Below are positions 1-8,447 of a DNA stretch of 60,777 nt, in pieces. Within the stretch, counting starts at the first letter, position 1, and every line of letters starts with the position of its first letter. The notes beneath the pieces were generated by a model. It saw only the letters and a list, made by a program, of their open reading frames with translations. It had not been told where the DNA came from and searched no databases. Source of the DNA: Desulfobacterales bacterium (GTDB taxonomy: Bacteria; Desulfobacterota; Desulfobacteria; Desulfobacterales; JAHDSC01); NCBI GenBank assembly GCA_016931455.1, contig JAFGES010000005.1, positions 1-60,777 of the forward strand, read 5' to 3'. Position numbers and translations under genes: made by a program.

Positions 1-90
1 TCTTAATTTATTCAATAGGATATCCACTATTTCCGACTAATTCCTATAAAAAAATTCCCACTAACTTGGGACTTTTGAAATTGGCTCAAA

Positions 91-122
91 TAACTAATAA
101 CTAATAACAAATAACTAATAAC
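91..122. repeat. Short tandem heptamer repeat
   Basis: About four and a half copies of the heptamer TAACTAA (one copy reads TAACAAA) follow each other directly. They lie just beyond the 3' end of the minus-strand csaA-like gene. Nothing else is recognisable in the first 138 bases. The repeat puts stop codons in several frames; its role, if any, is unknown. Confidence 0.7.
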
Positions 123-138
123 GCATTTGAATAACCAA

Positions 139-477
139 TCAAAATAGCTTCGCGCCGAGAGGTACAGACTTATCGGGAACGCACAAAGCGACCTGTCCGT
201 TTTCATTGGGGAAGCCGGTAACTAGACATTCGGACATCAACGGTCCGATTTGCTTTTTAGGAAAATTTACAACCGCGACAACAAGTTTACCAACCAATTC
301 ATCGGCCTGATAAAGTTCCGTGATTTGAACACTTGATTTTTTTATCCCAATTTCATCGCCGAAATCGACATGCAATATGTATGCAGGCTTTCTTGCTTGG
401 GCAAATACTTCAGCCTGTATTACCTTGCCGACCCTAAGTTCCACTTTTTCAAAATCTTTCCATTCGATTAGTTCCAC
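139..477 (-). CDS. csaA: CsaA-like tRNA-binding domain protein
   Basis: A 112-residue protein made of one OB-fold tRNA-binding domain, the size of free-standing CsaA proteins. The family signature is clear: an N-terminal VELRVGKV strand, a GIKKSSVQI segment and a VVNFPKKQIGPLMSE core followed by a VTGF strand. CsaA binds the tRNA elbow and has been described as an export-related chaperone in Bacillus; which role matters here cannot be told. The start is a GTG at 475-477 preceded by an AAGGA ribosome site about ten bases upstream. The gene stands alone on the minus strand at the window edge, so its downstream neighbour is not visible. Confidence 0.85.
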   Translation of the reverse strand: MELIEWKDFEKVELRVGKVIQAEVFAQARKPAYILHVDFGDEIGIKKSSVQITELYQADELVGKLVVAVVNFPKKQIGPLMSECLVTGFPNENGQVALCVPDKSVPLGAKLF

Positions 478-733
478 TTCAACTTTTTCCTTTTGCTATG
501 AATATTTAATTCATTCTTTTTTTCATGAATACATTTTCAAAAAGTCAGAAAACGAGAGCCTTTTAGCCTTGACGGGGAAATTTGAAGAAAAAAGCATGAT
601 ATGATTTTCCCCTTAACAAAACAGGCTCGTTTAAACAAGTAGTTTGTTATAATTGATTTTCGACAGCTTTTGATATGGAAGTTAAAATATTTGATTTTAG
701 CGATCAATAGGGGATTTTTTTTAACGATATGAG

Positions 734-762
734 TTGCATAATATTTCATTGATATGTATATT
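734..762 (+). promoter_or_regulatory. Sigma-70-type promoter of the vapBC operon
   Basis: TTGCAT at 734-739 and TATATT at 757-762 are separated by 17 bases, and vapB starts 32 bases further on. The TATA-rich stretch around the -10 box is partly self-complementary, as expected of VapBC autoregulation sites. The rest of the 478-793 spacer is AT-rich and shows no gene. Confidence 0.5.
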
Positions 763-793
763 TTATATAGAAAATACACATTGGAGAAAAATT

Positions 794-988
794 ATGCGAA
801 CCAATATTGTTATTGATGACGACCTCATGGCCGAAGCCATGGAACTAACCCAATTGAAAACCAAAAAGGCGATAGTTGAAACGGGGTTACGCCTATTAAT
901 CCGGATCAAGAAACAGGAGCGCATCAAAAGCTTACGCGGTAAATTAAAATGGAATGGTGACCTTGAGAAAATGAGACTGGATCAATGA
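794..988 (+). CDS. vapB: VapB-type antitoxin
   Basis: A 64-residue antitoxin of the VapB/DUF2191 type. The N-terminus MRTNIVIDDDLMAEAM is the typical ribbon-helix-helix opening (TNIVIDD strand followed by a helix), and the remaining half is basic and helical, the part that wraps the toxin. The chosen ATG at 794 follows a GGAGAAAA ribosome site; an upstream in-frame start at 734 would fall on the promoter and lacks family similarity. The stop overlaps the start of vapC by four bases, the usual coupling of antitoxin and toxin. It should bind and silence VapC and repress its own promoter. Confidence 0.85.
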   Translation: MRTNIVIDDDLMAEAMELTQLKTKKAIVETGLRLLIRIKKQERIKSLRGKLKWNGDLEKMRLDQ

Positions 989-1383
989 TATTGGTCGACT
1001 CATCCGTATGGATCGATTATTTCAATGGACAGCGAACGTGGCAGACGAATCTGTTGGATAATCTGCTATCAGAGGTTCCCGTCATTATCGGCGATTTAAT
1101 TCTAACCGAAATATTGCAAGGGTTTCGATCGGATAATGACTATGAATCAGCGAAATCCTATCTGAGTGCTCTTCCTTTTCACCGAATTGGAGGCTACCAA
1201 GTCGCTGTGCATAGCGCTCAAAATTACAGAATACTAAGAAAAAATGGGGTAACGGTTCGTAAAACGATCGATGTTGTAATCGGAACCTATTGTATTATGG
1301 AAGGATTACCATTATTACATGATGATCGCGACTTTGATCCTATGGTTTCCCATCTTTCATTAAAGGTTCTATCCCCCGAATAA
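985..1383 (+). CDS. vapC: VapC ribonuclease toxin (PIN domain)
   Basis: A 132-residue single PIN-domain protein. The four acidic residues that coordinate the metal are all present: Asp5 in LVDSSVWID, Glu42 in TEILQG, Asp96 in TIDVVIGTYC and Asp114 in the HDDRDFD segment. VapC toxins are Mg-dependent site-specific endoribonucleases acting on tRNA or rRNA; the target here cannot be predicted. It is translationally coupled to vapB through an ATGA overlap, so the pair is a complete and apparently intact type II toxin-antitoxin module. Confidence 0.9.
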   Translation: MILVDSSVWIDYFNGQRTWQTNLLDNLLSEVPVIIGDLILTEILQGFRSDNDYESAKSYLSALPFHRIGGYQVAVHSAQNYRILRKNGVTVRKTIDVVIGTYCIMEGLPLLHDDRDFDPMVSHLSLKVLSPE

Positions 1384-1445
1384 ACAGTAAAATCCTAAGG
1401 CGCCGGTTATTATAACACGAAAAAAAAAGCGATTCCGTTGTCATT

Positions 1446-1613
1446 ATGTTCCTTGAAGACTTCACAGCACTCGAGGAAACAGCCTATCTCTTGCGCCCCC
1501 CGGAAAACACCAGACGTTTAATCGAATCCATCGTCCAACTTGAAGAAGGAAAGAGACATTTTCTGCGTTTCATTGGGTCACGTTTATACGCTCGAAAAAT
1601 ACGGACACATTAA
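1446..1613 (+). pseudogene. Truncated YefM/Phd-type antitoxin remnant
   Basis: The 55-codon frame beginning at ATG 1446 reads MFLEDFTALEETAYLLRPPE and continues with a NTRRLIESIVQLEEG segment. This matches the C-terminal half of YefM antitoxins, which typically read SLEDYxALEETxYLLRSPxN followed by a RLLESI helix. The N-terminal DNA-binding half is missing and the frame then runs into unrelated sequence. No YoeB-type toxin follows. It is a relic of a second toxin-antitoxin pair next to the intact vapBC. Confidence 0.7.
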
Positions 1614-1785
1614 AAACATCGACATATCATGCACCGGTCGCGGAGGACCGCAAACAAAGCGTTACAGCCTACAGTCGGTTAAAAATTTCATTGAAAAACG
1701 GAAAGTTGATCCGGAAAGCAATGAAATTCATGATGAGGTAGACCGTGGAGATCAACAGTCGGCTAAAACGGTCTCTATGGAATGA
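1540..1785 (+). CDS. Small hypothetical protein, excisionase-like fragment
   Basis: An 81-codon frame with a TTG start, overlapping the YefM relic in another frame. Residues roughly 13-56 (VYTLEKYGHIKNIDIS, then GRGG and KRYSLQSVKNFIEKRK) resemble the second half of a MerR/excisionase-type HTH_17 domain, in which an arginine-rich wing is followed by a helix ending the domain. The first helix is absent, so this is more likely a fragment than a working regulator. The tail has no recognisable character. The 1786-1998 spacer beyond it holds no gene. Confidence 0.3.
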   Translation: MKKERDIFCVSLGHVYTLEKYGHIKNIDISCTGRGGPQTKRYSLQSVKNFIEKRKVDPESNEIHDEVDRGDQQSAKTVSME

Positions 1786-1998
1786 TATGAGAATAGGAAT
1801 TTGGGTATATCGACAATTTTTATTGTCAAATCAAAAATCCGGTGGTAGTTTATAAGTAAATTATATGATAATTTATATGTAACACTCACGCCTCCACGAC
1901 ACAGCAGTAGTGTTGAGGTTTGCCATCTCTTCTCATATTTCAAAAAAGGCATTCCCACTTCATGGGATAATTAATTGACTGTTTTCATAAATTTTTCT

Positions 1999-2655
1999 AT
2001 GAAAGAAAAAAAGAAAATTGTCATTGCGGAAGACCACACCATTCTTAGGGAAGGATTACGCGCCCTTTTGTCTCTCGAAGATGATTTCGAAGTTATCGGT
2101 GAAGCAGAAGATGGTATTAACGCCATTCGCTGCGTTGATAAATATCGCCCGGATCTTATTCTATTAGATCTCTCCATGCCCAGAATGAACGGGATACCGG
2201 CTATCAAAGCAATAAAGAATCGGTTTCCGGAAACCAAGATTCTCACCCTAACCGTTCACAAATCTGAAGAATATATTATCGAGGCCTTTGAGTCAGGTGC
2301 AAACGGCTATTGTCTGAAGGATACCACACATAGAGAGTTGCTGACGGCTATAAAAAATGTCCTATCGGGCAAACTCTATTTGAGCCCTGAGATTTCACAA
2401 AAAGTTCTAGAAGGATATATAGAAGGTAAAAAGGACATAACACCCAAATCATCTTGGAGCAAACTCACCCAACGGGAAAAGGAAATTTTGAAACTGATTG
2501 GCGAGGGATATAAAAATAGAGAAATCGCAGAATATCTTTTCATCAGCATAAAAACGATCGAAAAACATCGCTCTAATTTAATGAAAAAATTAGGCCTGCA
2601 TAATGCGTCGGCTCTTACTTCCTATGCCATTGAAAAAGGCCTGGTAACGAAATAA
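1999..2655 (+). CDS. NarL/FixJ-family response regulator (orphan)
   Basis: A 218-residue two-domain response regulator. The receiver domain covers about residues 1-118 with the acidic pocket at EDH, phosphoacceptor Asp57 in LILLDLSMPRMNG, and the Thr/Lys switch positions in LTLTVH and YCLKD. A LuxR-type helix-turn-helix follows at about 155-202 (LTQREKEIL through the EKHRSNLMKKL recognition helix). It should activate or repress transcription when phosphorylated by a sensor kinase, but no kinase gene is nearby. ATG 1999 gives the family-typical N-terminus; a TTG at 1975 with a weak GGGA ribosome site would add eight residues. Confidence 0.9.
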   Translation: MKEKKKIVIAEDHTILREGLRALLSLEDDFEVIGEAEDGINAIRCVDKYRPDLILLDLSMPRMNGIPAIKAIKNRFPETKILTLTVHKSEEYIIEAFESGANGYCLKDTTHRELLTAIKNVLSGKLYLSPEISQKVLEGYIEGKKDITPKSSWSKLTQREKEILKLIGEGYKNREIAEYLFISIKTIEKHRSNLMKKLGLHNASALTSYAIEKGLVTK

Positions 2656-2668
2656 TCGTAAAATCGAT

Positions 2669-3460
2669 CTATTTGATTGCGATTACAAGTCCGATCGGAC
2701 AATGATCCGAACCTAATATATCATTGTCAATAAATGCGTCTCGAACACAGCCGTTTTGAATAAGATCGTCGGTAACAAAAAAGTAATCAATCCGCCAACC
2801 GACATTGCGGGATCTGGCATCGAATCGATAAGACCACCACGAGTATTTAACCGTATCAGGATGAAAATGTCTAAAGGTGTCGATATAGCCGTTTTCAATA
2901 ATACGGTCAATCCAATCGCGTTCAATTCTCAAAAAACCGGAGTTTTTTTCATTTGTTTTTGGATTTTTTAGATCAATCTCATTGTGGGCGGTGTTGAAAT
3001 CGCCGCTTATAATTAGGCTTCTGCCTTCTTTTTTATATTCATCCGCATATTCAAAAAAACTTTCGTAAAAATCAAGTTTATACTGGAGCCTTTCCTCACT
3101 CATCTTGCCATTCGGAAAATAAAGGTTAAATAGAATAAAATCTCCGAAATCCATCTCAATCATACGGCCTTCGTTATCATAATTAGATATGCCGAACCCA
3201 TATTTTACGTTTTGCGGTTTAATTTTCGTATAGCTCGCAACCCCGCTGTAACCTTTTTTTACCTTAGAAAAAGACCAGTAGGAATCATAGCGATCAAAAT
3301 TTTTTATTTCATCCGTAAGCTGAGATTCTTGTAGTTTGGTTTCCTGAATTGCGAATATATCCGCATCTAACTTTATAAAAGATTCAGCAAAATCCTTCTT
3401 CATTGCAGCTCTCAAGCCGTTTACATTCCATGAAATAATTTTTATCTCCTTTTTATGCAT
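2669..3460 (-). CDS. xthA: Exodeoxyribonuclease III / AP endonuclease
   Basis: A 263-residue ExoIII-family enzyme that cleaves DNA at abasic sites and removes 3'-blocking groups. All family motifs are present: WNVNGLRA at the N-terminus, the metal-binding Glu in QETK, YSGVA, SGDFNTAH with the catalytic Asp/Asn, the DNA-binding WWSYRF followed by DARSRNVGWRIDYFF, and C-terminal GSDHCPI. The start at 3458-3460 gives the expected length; a longer frame runs back into nth. It lies directly downstream of nth on the same strand with a 16-base gap, so glycosylase/lyase and AP endonuclease of base-excision repair are made together. Confidence 0.93.
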   Translation of the reverse strand: MHKKEIKIISWNVNGLRAAMKKDFAESFIKLDADIFAIQETKLQESQLTDEIKNFDRYDSYWSFSKVKKGYSGVASYTKIKPQNVKYGFGISNYDNEGRMIEMDFGDFILFNLYFPNGKMSEERLQYKLDFYESFFEYADEYKKEGRSLIISGDFNTAHNEIDLKNPKTNEKNSGFLRIERDWIDRIIENGYIDTFRHFHPDTVKYSWWSYRFDARSRNVGWRIDYFFVTDDLIQNGCVRDAFIDNDILGSDHCPIGLVIAIK

Positions 3461-3476
3461 ATTGGCTCCATTTGAT

Positions 3477-4133
3477 TTATCTTGATTTTTGAACCCCAAT
3501 TTTCGGGCACATAAAGGAAACCGGGCATCTACTACACAATGGAGATACCGGTCGGCAAATGAGCTGCCCGAATGCAACCAGAAATTCATTATATTTAATC
3601 CAGTATTGTTGAGGGAGTTTGCTTCTGAGTGCAAATTCGGTTTGATCAGCGGTCTTGGTATTTACATACCCTACCCTATTGCTGATTCTGTGTACATGCG
3701 TATCCACGCAGATCGCATCCTTTTTATATGCTTCAATCAGGACTAGATTAGCGGTCTTTCTTCCAATGCCTGGGATTTTCAATAGTTCCTCAATGCTACA
3801 CGGTACTTCACCGCTGTATTTTTCAAGGATAATTCTGCTGATTTCCCTGAGTCTTTTCGCTTTAGTTGGATAGAATCCCACCGGATAGATCAACTCCTTT
3901 AGCTTTTCTTCATTAAGTTCCAAAATTTCTTGGGGTGTTCCGGCAACCTTGAAAAGCCTCTTAGCTGCAACTGAAGTTATTTCATCCTTGGTTCTTAATG
4001 AGAGAATTGTTGAAACAAGGATTTGAAAGGGCGTTGCCCCTCTGTTTGCAATAAAGGTAACAATCGGTGCATTCCATCTTTTATAATTCTTTTTCAAAAT
4101 GGAAATAAAAAGATGAATATCGAATGGTTTCAA
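3477..4133 (-). CDS. nth: Endonuclease III (Nth), [4Fe-4S] DNA glycosylase
   Basis: A 218-residue HhH-GPD superfamily enzyme that excises oxidised pyrimidines and nicks the abasic site. The helix-hairpin-helix [11 protein letters not shown] carries catalytic Lys126 and is followed by VDTHVHRI with catalytic Asp144. The iron-sulfur cluster loop is complete: Cys193, Cys200, Cys203 and Cys209 with C-X6-C-X2-C-X5-C spacing. The start appears to be a TTG at 4131-4133 with a G-rich ribosome site about ten bases upstream. It is the first gene of an nth-xthA repair operon. Confidence 0.93.
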   Translation of the reverse strand: MKPFDIHLFISILKKNYKRWNAPIVTFIANRGATPFQILVSTILSLRTKDEITSVAAKRLFKVAGTPQEILELNEEKLKELIYPVGFYPTKAKRLREISRIILEKYSGEVPCSIEELLKIPGIGRKTANLVLIEAYKKDAICVDTHVHRISNRVGYVNTKTADQTEFALRSKLPQQYWIKYNEFLVAFGQLICRPVSPLCSRCPVSFMCPKIGVQKSR

Positions 4134-4189
4134 TTTTATGCCCCACCCATTGGGTCATCTTTTTTGGTTTTTTTCCCTGCTCTCAAAAT

Positions 4190-4230
4190 ACAAAATCCCC
4201 TTTTCGTTAAAGAAGAAAAAGGGATTTTGT
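4190..4230. repeat. Inverted repeat upstream of nth
   Basis: ACAAAATCCC plus a T-rich tail on the left and an A-rich stretch plus GGGATTTTGT on the right form a 15-base-class stem with a short loop. T-rich sequence on the right resembles an intrinsic terminator, but no plus-strand gene ends here. It could be the remnant of a lost gene's terminator or a regulatory hairpin in the nth promoter region. Confidence 0.5.
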
Positions 4231-4885
4231 TTAGCATAGGATGATTCGTCATTTAAATAAAATTATTAAACTAATTTCTTGCCTTTTAGGAAAATTAAAA
4301 GGCTATTGTGAAAACTTCCCATAATGCCGTTATTTTGTAGCCGGTGTTAGTTAATTTTCAACTAATTTTTTCTATGCCTTTTTTAAGTAAATGTTTATAA
4401 AACAATTACAATTGCCGTTGTCATTTGTCATGATGTAAAAATTAAAAATGATATAAAAAAAATTACTCAATTCATTAATGATTGCCAAAGGGCAAATGAT
4501 CCGCCCCGTTTAAGGGTGAGATTAAAAATGACCGGCACAAAAGATGCACGTGCACCTGAGAAGCTTTTAAATTACCACCGCACACCCCCTTTTTTATATT
4601 TTAAACCATAAGTTACGGTTTTTCTTTTGGTGTTGAAGTTGGGTGGTATTTAAAGGCAATATTAAAGAGTATTTTAAAGAGCAAATCGTTCCAAATATTG
4701 GAAGCTTTTTGCATATAAGTTAATACAACAAGCGTGCCATTTTTATTCTAGCGATAAATAATTAAATAATCAAATACTTATAAAATACTATAACAAACTG
4801 GCCGACTCAATTATACCTAAAATTGTCAAATAGGTGACAAAAACCAGATACAAAAGTAAAAATTATCATAGTTTCGGCCGTATAA
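4231..4885. other. Long AT-rich intergenic region without a recognisable gene
   Basis: No open frame in this stretch resembles a protein. The only structure seen is the nested inverted repeat at 4566-4654, listed separately. The remainder is low-complexity AT-rich DNA with frequent stops in all frames. Confidence 0.6.
4566..4654. repeat. Nested inverted repeats, possible structured RNA or operator
   Basis: An outer pair, TTTAAATTACCACC at 4566-4579 and GGTGGTATTTAAA at 4642-4654, is complementary apart from one extra T. Between them lies a smaller pair, AAACC at 4603-4607 and GGTTT at 4617-4621, with a further TAA/TTA match inside it. Together they could fold as a branched stem in either strand. 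No known RNA family was recognised. Confidence 0.4.
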
Positions 4886-5194
4886 CTATTGGAAAAAAAC
4901 ATCATTTTCGGGCAAATCCGTTTCTTCCGGAAAATCGGTAAACGGATAAGGGTTTCTATTTTCATTCAATGTAACATATCGCATGACTCGGTAACCATAA
5001 ACTGAAACCTTATTTGTAAAACGCCTCAAACGATCACTGTAAGATTTTGCAATAAACAAATATAGATATTGAAAAAGAACGGAGACTTGAATAATCAATT
5101 TAATTATTTCAAGCACAATCAGAAAAAAGACCGTATAAAGAAGACGAAAGGCAACCATCTTGCGGGATATTTCGATAACTTGTCGGGGTTGCAT
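4886..5194 (-). CDS. DUF4389 family membrane protein
   Basis: A 102-residue protein matching the DUF4389 pattern. A hydrophobic stretch (RLLYTVFFLIVLEIIKL through VSVLFQYLYLF) forms one or two membrane segments, followed by the conserved SDRLRRFTNK and VYGYRVMRYVTLNENRNPYPF regions and an acidic tail. The function of the family is unknown; members are often found in proteobacteria as single small membrane genes. ATG at 5192-5194 was chosen because an AAAGGA ribosome site lies eight bases upstream and the longer frame adds only a lysine-rich head. The gene has no co-directional partner close by. Confidence 0.75.
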   Translation of the reverse strand: MQPRQVIEISRKMVAFRLLYTVFFLIVLEIIKLIIQVSVLFQYLYLFIAKSYSDRLRRFTNKVSVYGYRVMRYVTLNENRNPYPFTDFPEETDLPENDVFFQ

Positions 5195-5441
5195 ATATTT
5201 TCCTTTCTTTTTGTTGGTTTTTTGCAGCACCTATTTGATTACGGGTATTAAAATTACGATAAAGCAATGTAAATATCAAGGTGGAAGAGCTATCCTTCAG
5301 CACAAAGTGATATATAATTGAGGATATAGCAAAATGGATGGGCAGGAAAGGAAAGATTAAAACGATCGGTGAGAACCTGACTATACCGATTCGATCTGAA
5401 AGATGGATAGAACATCTGTTTTTGATTGATAATCAACGCAA

Positions 5442-5648
5442 CTACATCATGTAGGTCTTGTAATTCGAACCCTCAGTGTCATTCCAATCTTCAGAATAAG
5501 CCTGCTCAACATAGCCATTTTCATAAATACGCTGCTCCGCCCCGCATTTAATACATCGCGAAAGGGTATATTTAGCGCCGTCGGCATGCTCCACAAAGCT
5601 GGTAATGCGCCATTTATGACCATAGAGATAACAATCGGCTATTTTCAT
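5442..5648 (-). CDS. Small cysteine-containing hypothetical protein
   Basis: A 68-residue protein with a strong GGAGGAG ribosome site, which supports it as a real gene. The first third has the pattern Cys6, His11 and the middle has CIKCG, so the four ligands could form a small zinc ribbon; the opening CYLYGHKW is reminiscent of short prophage-type DUF1660 proteins. The C-terminus is acidic and polar. No function is assigned. Confidence 0.55.
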   Translation of the reverse strand: MKIADCYLYGHKWRITSFVEHADGAKYTLSRCIKCGAEQRIYENGYVEQAYSEDWNDTEGSNYKTYMM

Positions 5649-6077
5649 ATTTTTTCTCTCCTCCGTTTATTAATATTTACTATGAAATTTTCACTTGAAC
5701 TTTTTGAATTGCCTTATCAATTTTAACTTTTAATGAGTTCATTTTCATATGATTCGTGAAAAAAAATGTTGGAAGATGTCAACCCGTTGTACGATCATTT
5801 TTAAATCGCATTTTATAAATTGTAGATGCATAGTTCATACCAAAATTATATTTTAAATATTAAGATTAATTTCAAGTTGTTATAATATGTTAAAAAAATC
5901 TGCATCCCATTTTCTTTGAAATGGATTCCATATTATGGAAAATTTTTCATAATATGAATTGCAAGCACTTAACAAAGTCTGCCTTTCTTTTCTTAGAAGA
6001 AAATGTTAGTTTTTAAAGCAAATTTTTGTAGCAGATTTCAAAAAATTTTTCATGTAAAAACATTCGGATCTGATGCG
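5649..6077. other. AT-rich spacer with an imperfect palindrome
   Basis: This stretch lies between divergent genes, the small minus-strand gene and plus-strand murJ, so it should hold both promoters. An imperfect inverted repeat with ATATTATG and CATAATAT arms sits at about 5928-5958. No coding frame is supported, apart from a possible N-terminal extension of murJ from ATG 6003. Confidence 0.5.
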
Positions 6078-7643
6078 ATGTCTGAAAATGCCCGTATCAC
6101 AAAGGCTGTAAGTGTTGTTGGTGCAGCAACTTTTGCAAGCCGCATATTAGGCTATATAAGGGATATGGTTCTGGCTTGGTTCTTTGGGGCAAATCTGATA
6201 TCCGATGCTTTTTTTGTGGCTTTCAGGATCCCGAATCTACTCCGAAGACTATTTGCGGAGGGTTCCCTCAGCATTGCTCTGGTTCCTGTTTTTACTGAAT
6301 ACCTTATCAAGGATGGTGAGCATGAAGCCTTGAAATTTGCAAAATCCGCGCTCAGGTTTTTGTCTATCCTCCTCTTTATCACCGCTGTTTGCGGAATCAT
6401 TTTTTCGCCGTTGATTGTACGTATCATCGCACCCGGATTTAGCGGCTCTCCTTTCAAGATCTCACTTACGATCACACTGACCCGTATCATGTTCCCTTAC
6501 ATCTTTTTTATCGGGTTGGTTGGACTTTGTATGGGAATTTTGAATGCTCTCGGTCATTTTGCCGCCCCGGCACTGGCACCTATGGTTTTGAATATCGCAA
6601 TCATCGTTTCGGTTTTTTTCATCGCGCCACATATGGTGAATCCGGTAATCGGCCTTGCCATTAGTGTATTAGCCGGTGGTTTTCTGCAACTTCTCCTACA
6701 GATACCGTTTTTGATAAAAAAGGGGGTTTACTTTCGGCAAAAAGCCGAGATTTATCATCCGGGATTGAAAAAAGTGGGGAAACTCGTAGCTCCTGCCATA
6801 TTTGGTACCGCCGCATATCAAATCAATATACTAGTCGGAACCATGCTATCATCCTTGCTGCCTGAAGGAAGCGTTTCATATCTTTATTATGCGGACCGTC
6901 TCGTCCAATTTCCCCTCGGCATTTTTGCCGTCTCCACCGCAACCGCAGTTTTGCCGAGCCTGTCCCGCCTAATAGCGGATAGGAAATTCAATGCATTTAA
7001 AGATACTTTCATTTATGCGATGAGGCTCGTTTTATTTATCACAATTCCAGCGATGATCGGCTTGATTATTTTAAGAGAACCGATCATTGGGCTTTTATTT
7101 AAGCGAGGCGCTTTTGATGCAGAAACCGTCCGCTTGACAGCTCAGGCGCTTTTTTATTATAGTATTGGACTTTGGGCATTCGCATCAGAACGGATTTTAG
7201 TTTTCACCTTTTATGCACTCCAAGATACACGAACACCTGTGAAATGTGCAGCGATATCCATTTTCACAAATCTTGCCGTTGGAATCACGCTGATTACACC
7301 TCTGGGCCATGGAGGGCTTGCCCTGGCTACGTCCCTGGCCTCAATGCTAAACGTCGGGCTTCTTGCCCGAGCTTTAATAAAAAGGTTCGGTTCTTTGAAC
7401 CGGCGAAATTTCACGCAATCTACTTGCAAAATTATATTATGTTCTGCAATAATGGGGTTGATTGTTTGGACGGTTTCACTTTTAATTATTCCAGCAGGAA
7501 AGGAAACTATCGGCCTTTTTTTCGGTTTAATCGGAAGTATTATCATCGGTGTCGTATCTTATATATTTTTCTCCTTTTTAAGCGCTAGCCCGGAGCTTGA
7601 AACGGTTTTAACCATTGCAAGGAAAGGTATTATTAAAAAGTGA
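6078..7643 (+). CDS. murJ: Lipid II flippase MurJ
   Basis: A 521-residue polytopic membrane protein of the MurJ/MviN family (MOP superfamily), with about 14 hydrophobic segments. It flips undecaprenyl-linked lipid II across the cytoplasmic membrane for peptidoglycan synthesis. The N-terminal block ASRILGYIRDMVLAWFFGA, the FRIPNLLRRLFAEGS segment and YYADRLVQFPLGIF are diagnostic. ATG 6078 gives the usual MSENARITKA start; ATG 6003 would add 25 residues not typical for the family. The stop overlaps the GTG start of ftsB, coupling an envelope flippase to a divisome gene. Confidence 0.93.
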   Translation: MSENARITKAVSVVGAATFASRILGYIRDMVLAWFFGANLISDAFFVAFRIPNLLRRLFAEGSLSIALVPVFTEYLIKDGEHEALKFAKSALRFLSILLFITAVCGIIFSPLIVRIIAPGFSGSPFKISLTITLTRIMFPYIFFIGLVGLCMGILNALGHFAAPALAPMVLNIAIIVSVFFIAPHMVNPVIGLAISVLAGGFLQLLLQIPFLIKKGVYFRQKAEIYHPGLKKVGKLVAPAIFGTAAYQINILVGTMLSSLLPEGSVSYLYYADRLVQFPLGIFAVSTATAVLPSLSRLIADRKFNAFKDTFIYAMRLVLFITIPAMIGLIILREPIIGLLFKRGAFDAETVRLTAQALFYYSIGLWAFASERILVFTFYALQDTRTPVKCAAISIFTNLAVGITLITPLGHGGLALATSLASMLNVGLLARALIKRFGSLNRRNFTQSTCKIILCSAIMGLIVWTVSLLIIPAGKETIGLFFGLIGSIIIGVVSYIFFSFLSASPELETVLTIARKGIIKK

Positions 7644-7921
7644 GTCCAAAGGAAAAGATTTTATTATCAATTTCATTACTTCTGCTGCTTTCTCTTCTTT
7701 TGCCTATCCTATTCGGCGATAACGGCTTTGTTGATCTGAATCGATTGAAAAAGGAAAAAAGACATTGGATAGAAAAAAATAATCGGCTGACCCACCGGAA
7801 TCTTTCGCTGTATCGTGAAATCGATCGATTGAAAAATGATCCCAAACTGATTGAAAATGTAGCCAGACAAGAATTAGGTATGATCGGTGAAAATGAAGTA
7901 ATATTTAAACTCAAAAAGTAA
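7640..7921 (+). CDS. ftsB: FtsB/DivIC-like septum formation protein
   Basis: A 93-residue bitopic protein. Residues 7-25 form one hydrophobic transmembrane helix, residues about 33-68 a charged coiled coil, and the end carries the family-typical block VARQELGMIGENEVIFKL. FtsB bridges FtsL and FtsQ in the divisome. The GTG start overlaps the murJ stop codon, showing translational coupling. Confidence 0.85.
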   Translation: MSPKEKILLSISLLLLLSLLLPILFGDNGFVDLNRLKKEKRHWIEKNNRLTHRNLSLYREIDRLKNDPKLIENVARQELGMIGENEVIFKLKK

Positions 7922-8031
7922 GAGGCTCGGAAAATAATAAAACAAGTTATATTGCGTCGTACCAAAAATCAACTAAGATGGCGGAACCTATTTTTCCGCA
8001 ACCCTAACCCTAATAAAAGGAAATTAAAATA

Positions 8032-8328
8032 ATGGATTTTACAAATTTCTATACCGCTACCTTGGCAAAAGTTTATGCAAAACAGGGTTACTTGGAAAAA
8101 GCGGCCCAAATTTATAAATCCTTGCTGGAACGGGAACCGAAGCGCCCGGATTTGATCGAAGCACTTTCTGAGATTGAAAAAGAAAATTTGAAAAAAAGCA
8201 AAATGAATGCAAAAAATCTCGTCCCGATATTCAGTAAATGGATTGAACTTATCCTCAGATATAACAAACTGCAAAATCTCAAAAAACTTAAAAACCGAAT
8301 GGAAGCATTTAAGAGAAATTCACAATGA
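8032..8328 (+). CDS. Short TPR-motif protein
   Basis: A 98-residue protein with one clear tetratricopeptide-like helix pair at residues 4-38 (TATLAKVYAKQGYLEKAAQIYKSLL) followed by a highly basic helical half. A good AAAGGAA ribosome site precedes the ATG. Similar small TPR proteins lie between ftsB and coaBC in related deltaproteobacteria, as far as I recall, but no function is known. TPR proteins usually mediate protein-protein contacts. Confidence 0.6.
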   Translation: MDFTNFYTATLAKVYAKQGYLEKAAQIYKSLLEREPKRPDLIEALSEIEKENLKKSKMNAKNLVPIFSKWIELILRYNKLQNLKKLKNRMEAFKRNSQ

Positions 8329-8447
8329 ATATCAGCCAATTACAATTTAGCGGCAAGTAATGAATTTGGACGAAAACGGGAATTAAATAAATTGTACGCA
8401 ATTAAGCTCAGTAACCATTATTCATTTTAAAAGGACGAGGTAAAAAC

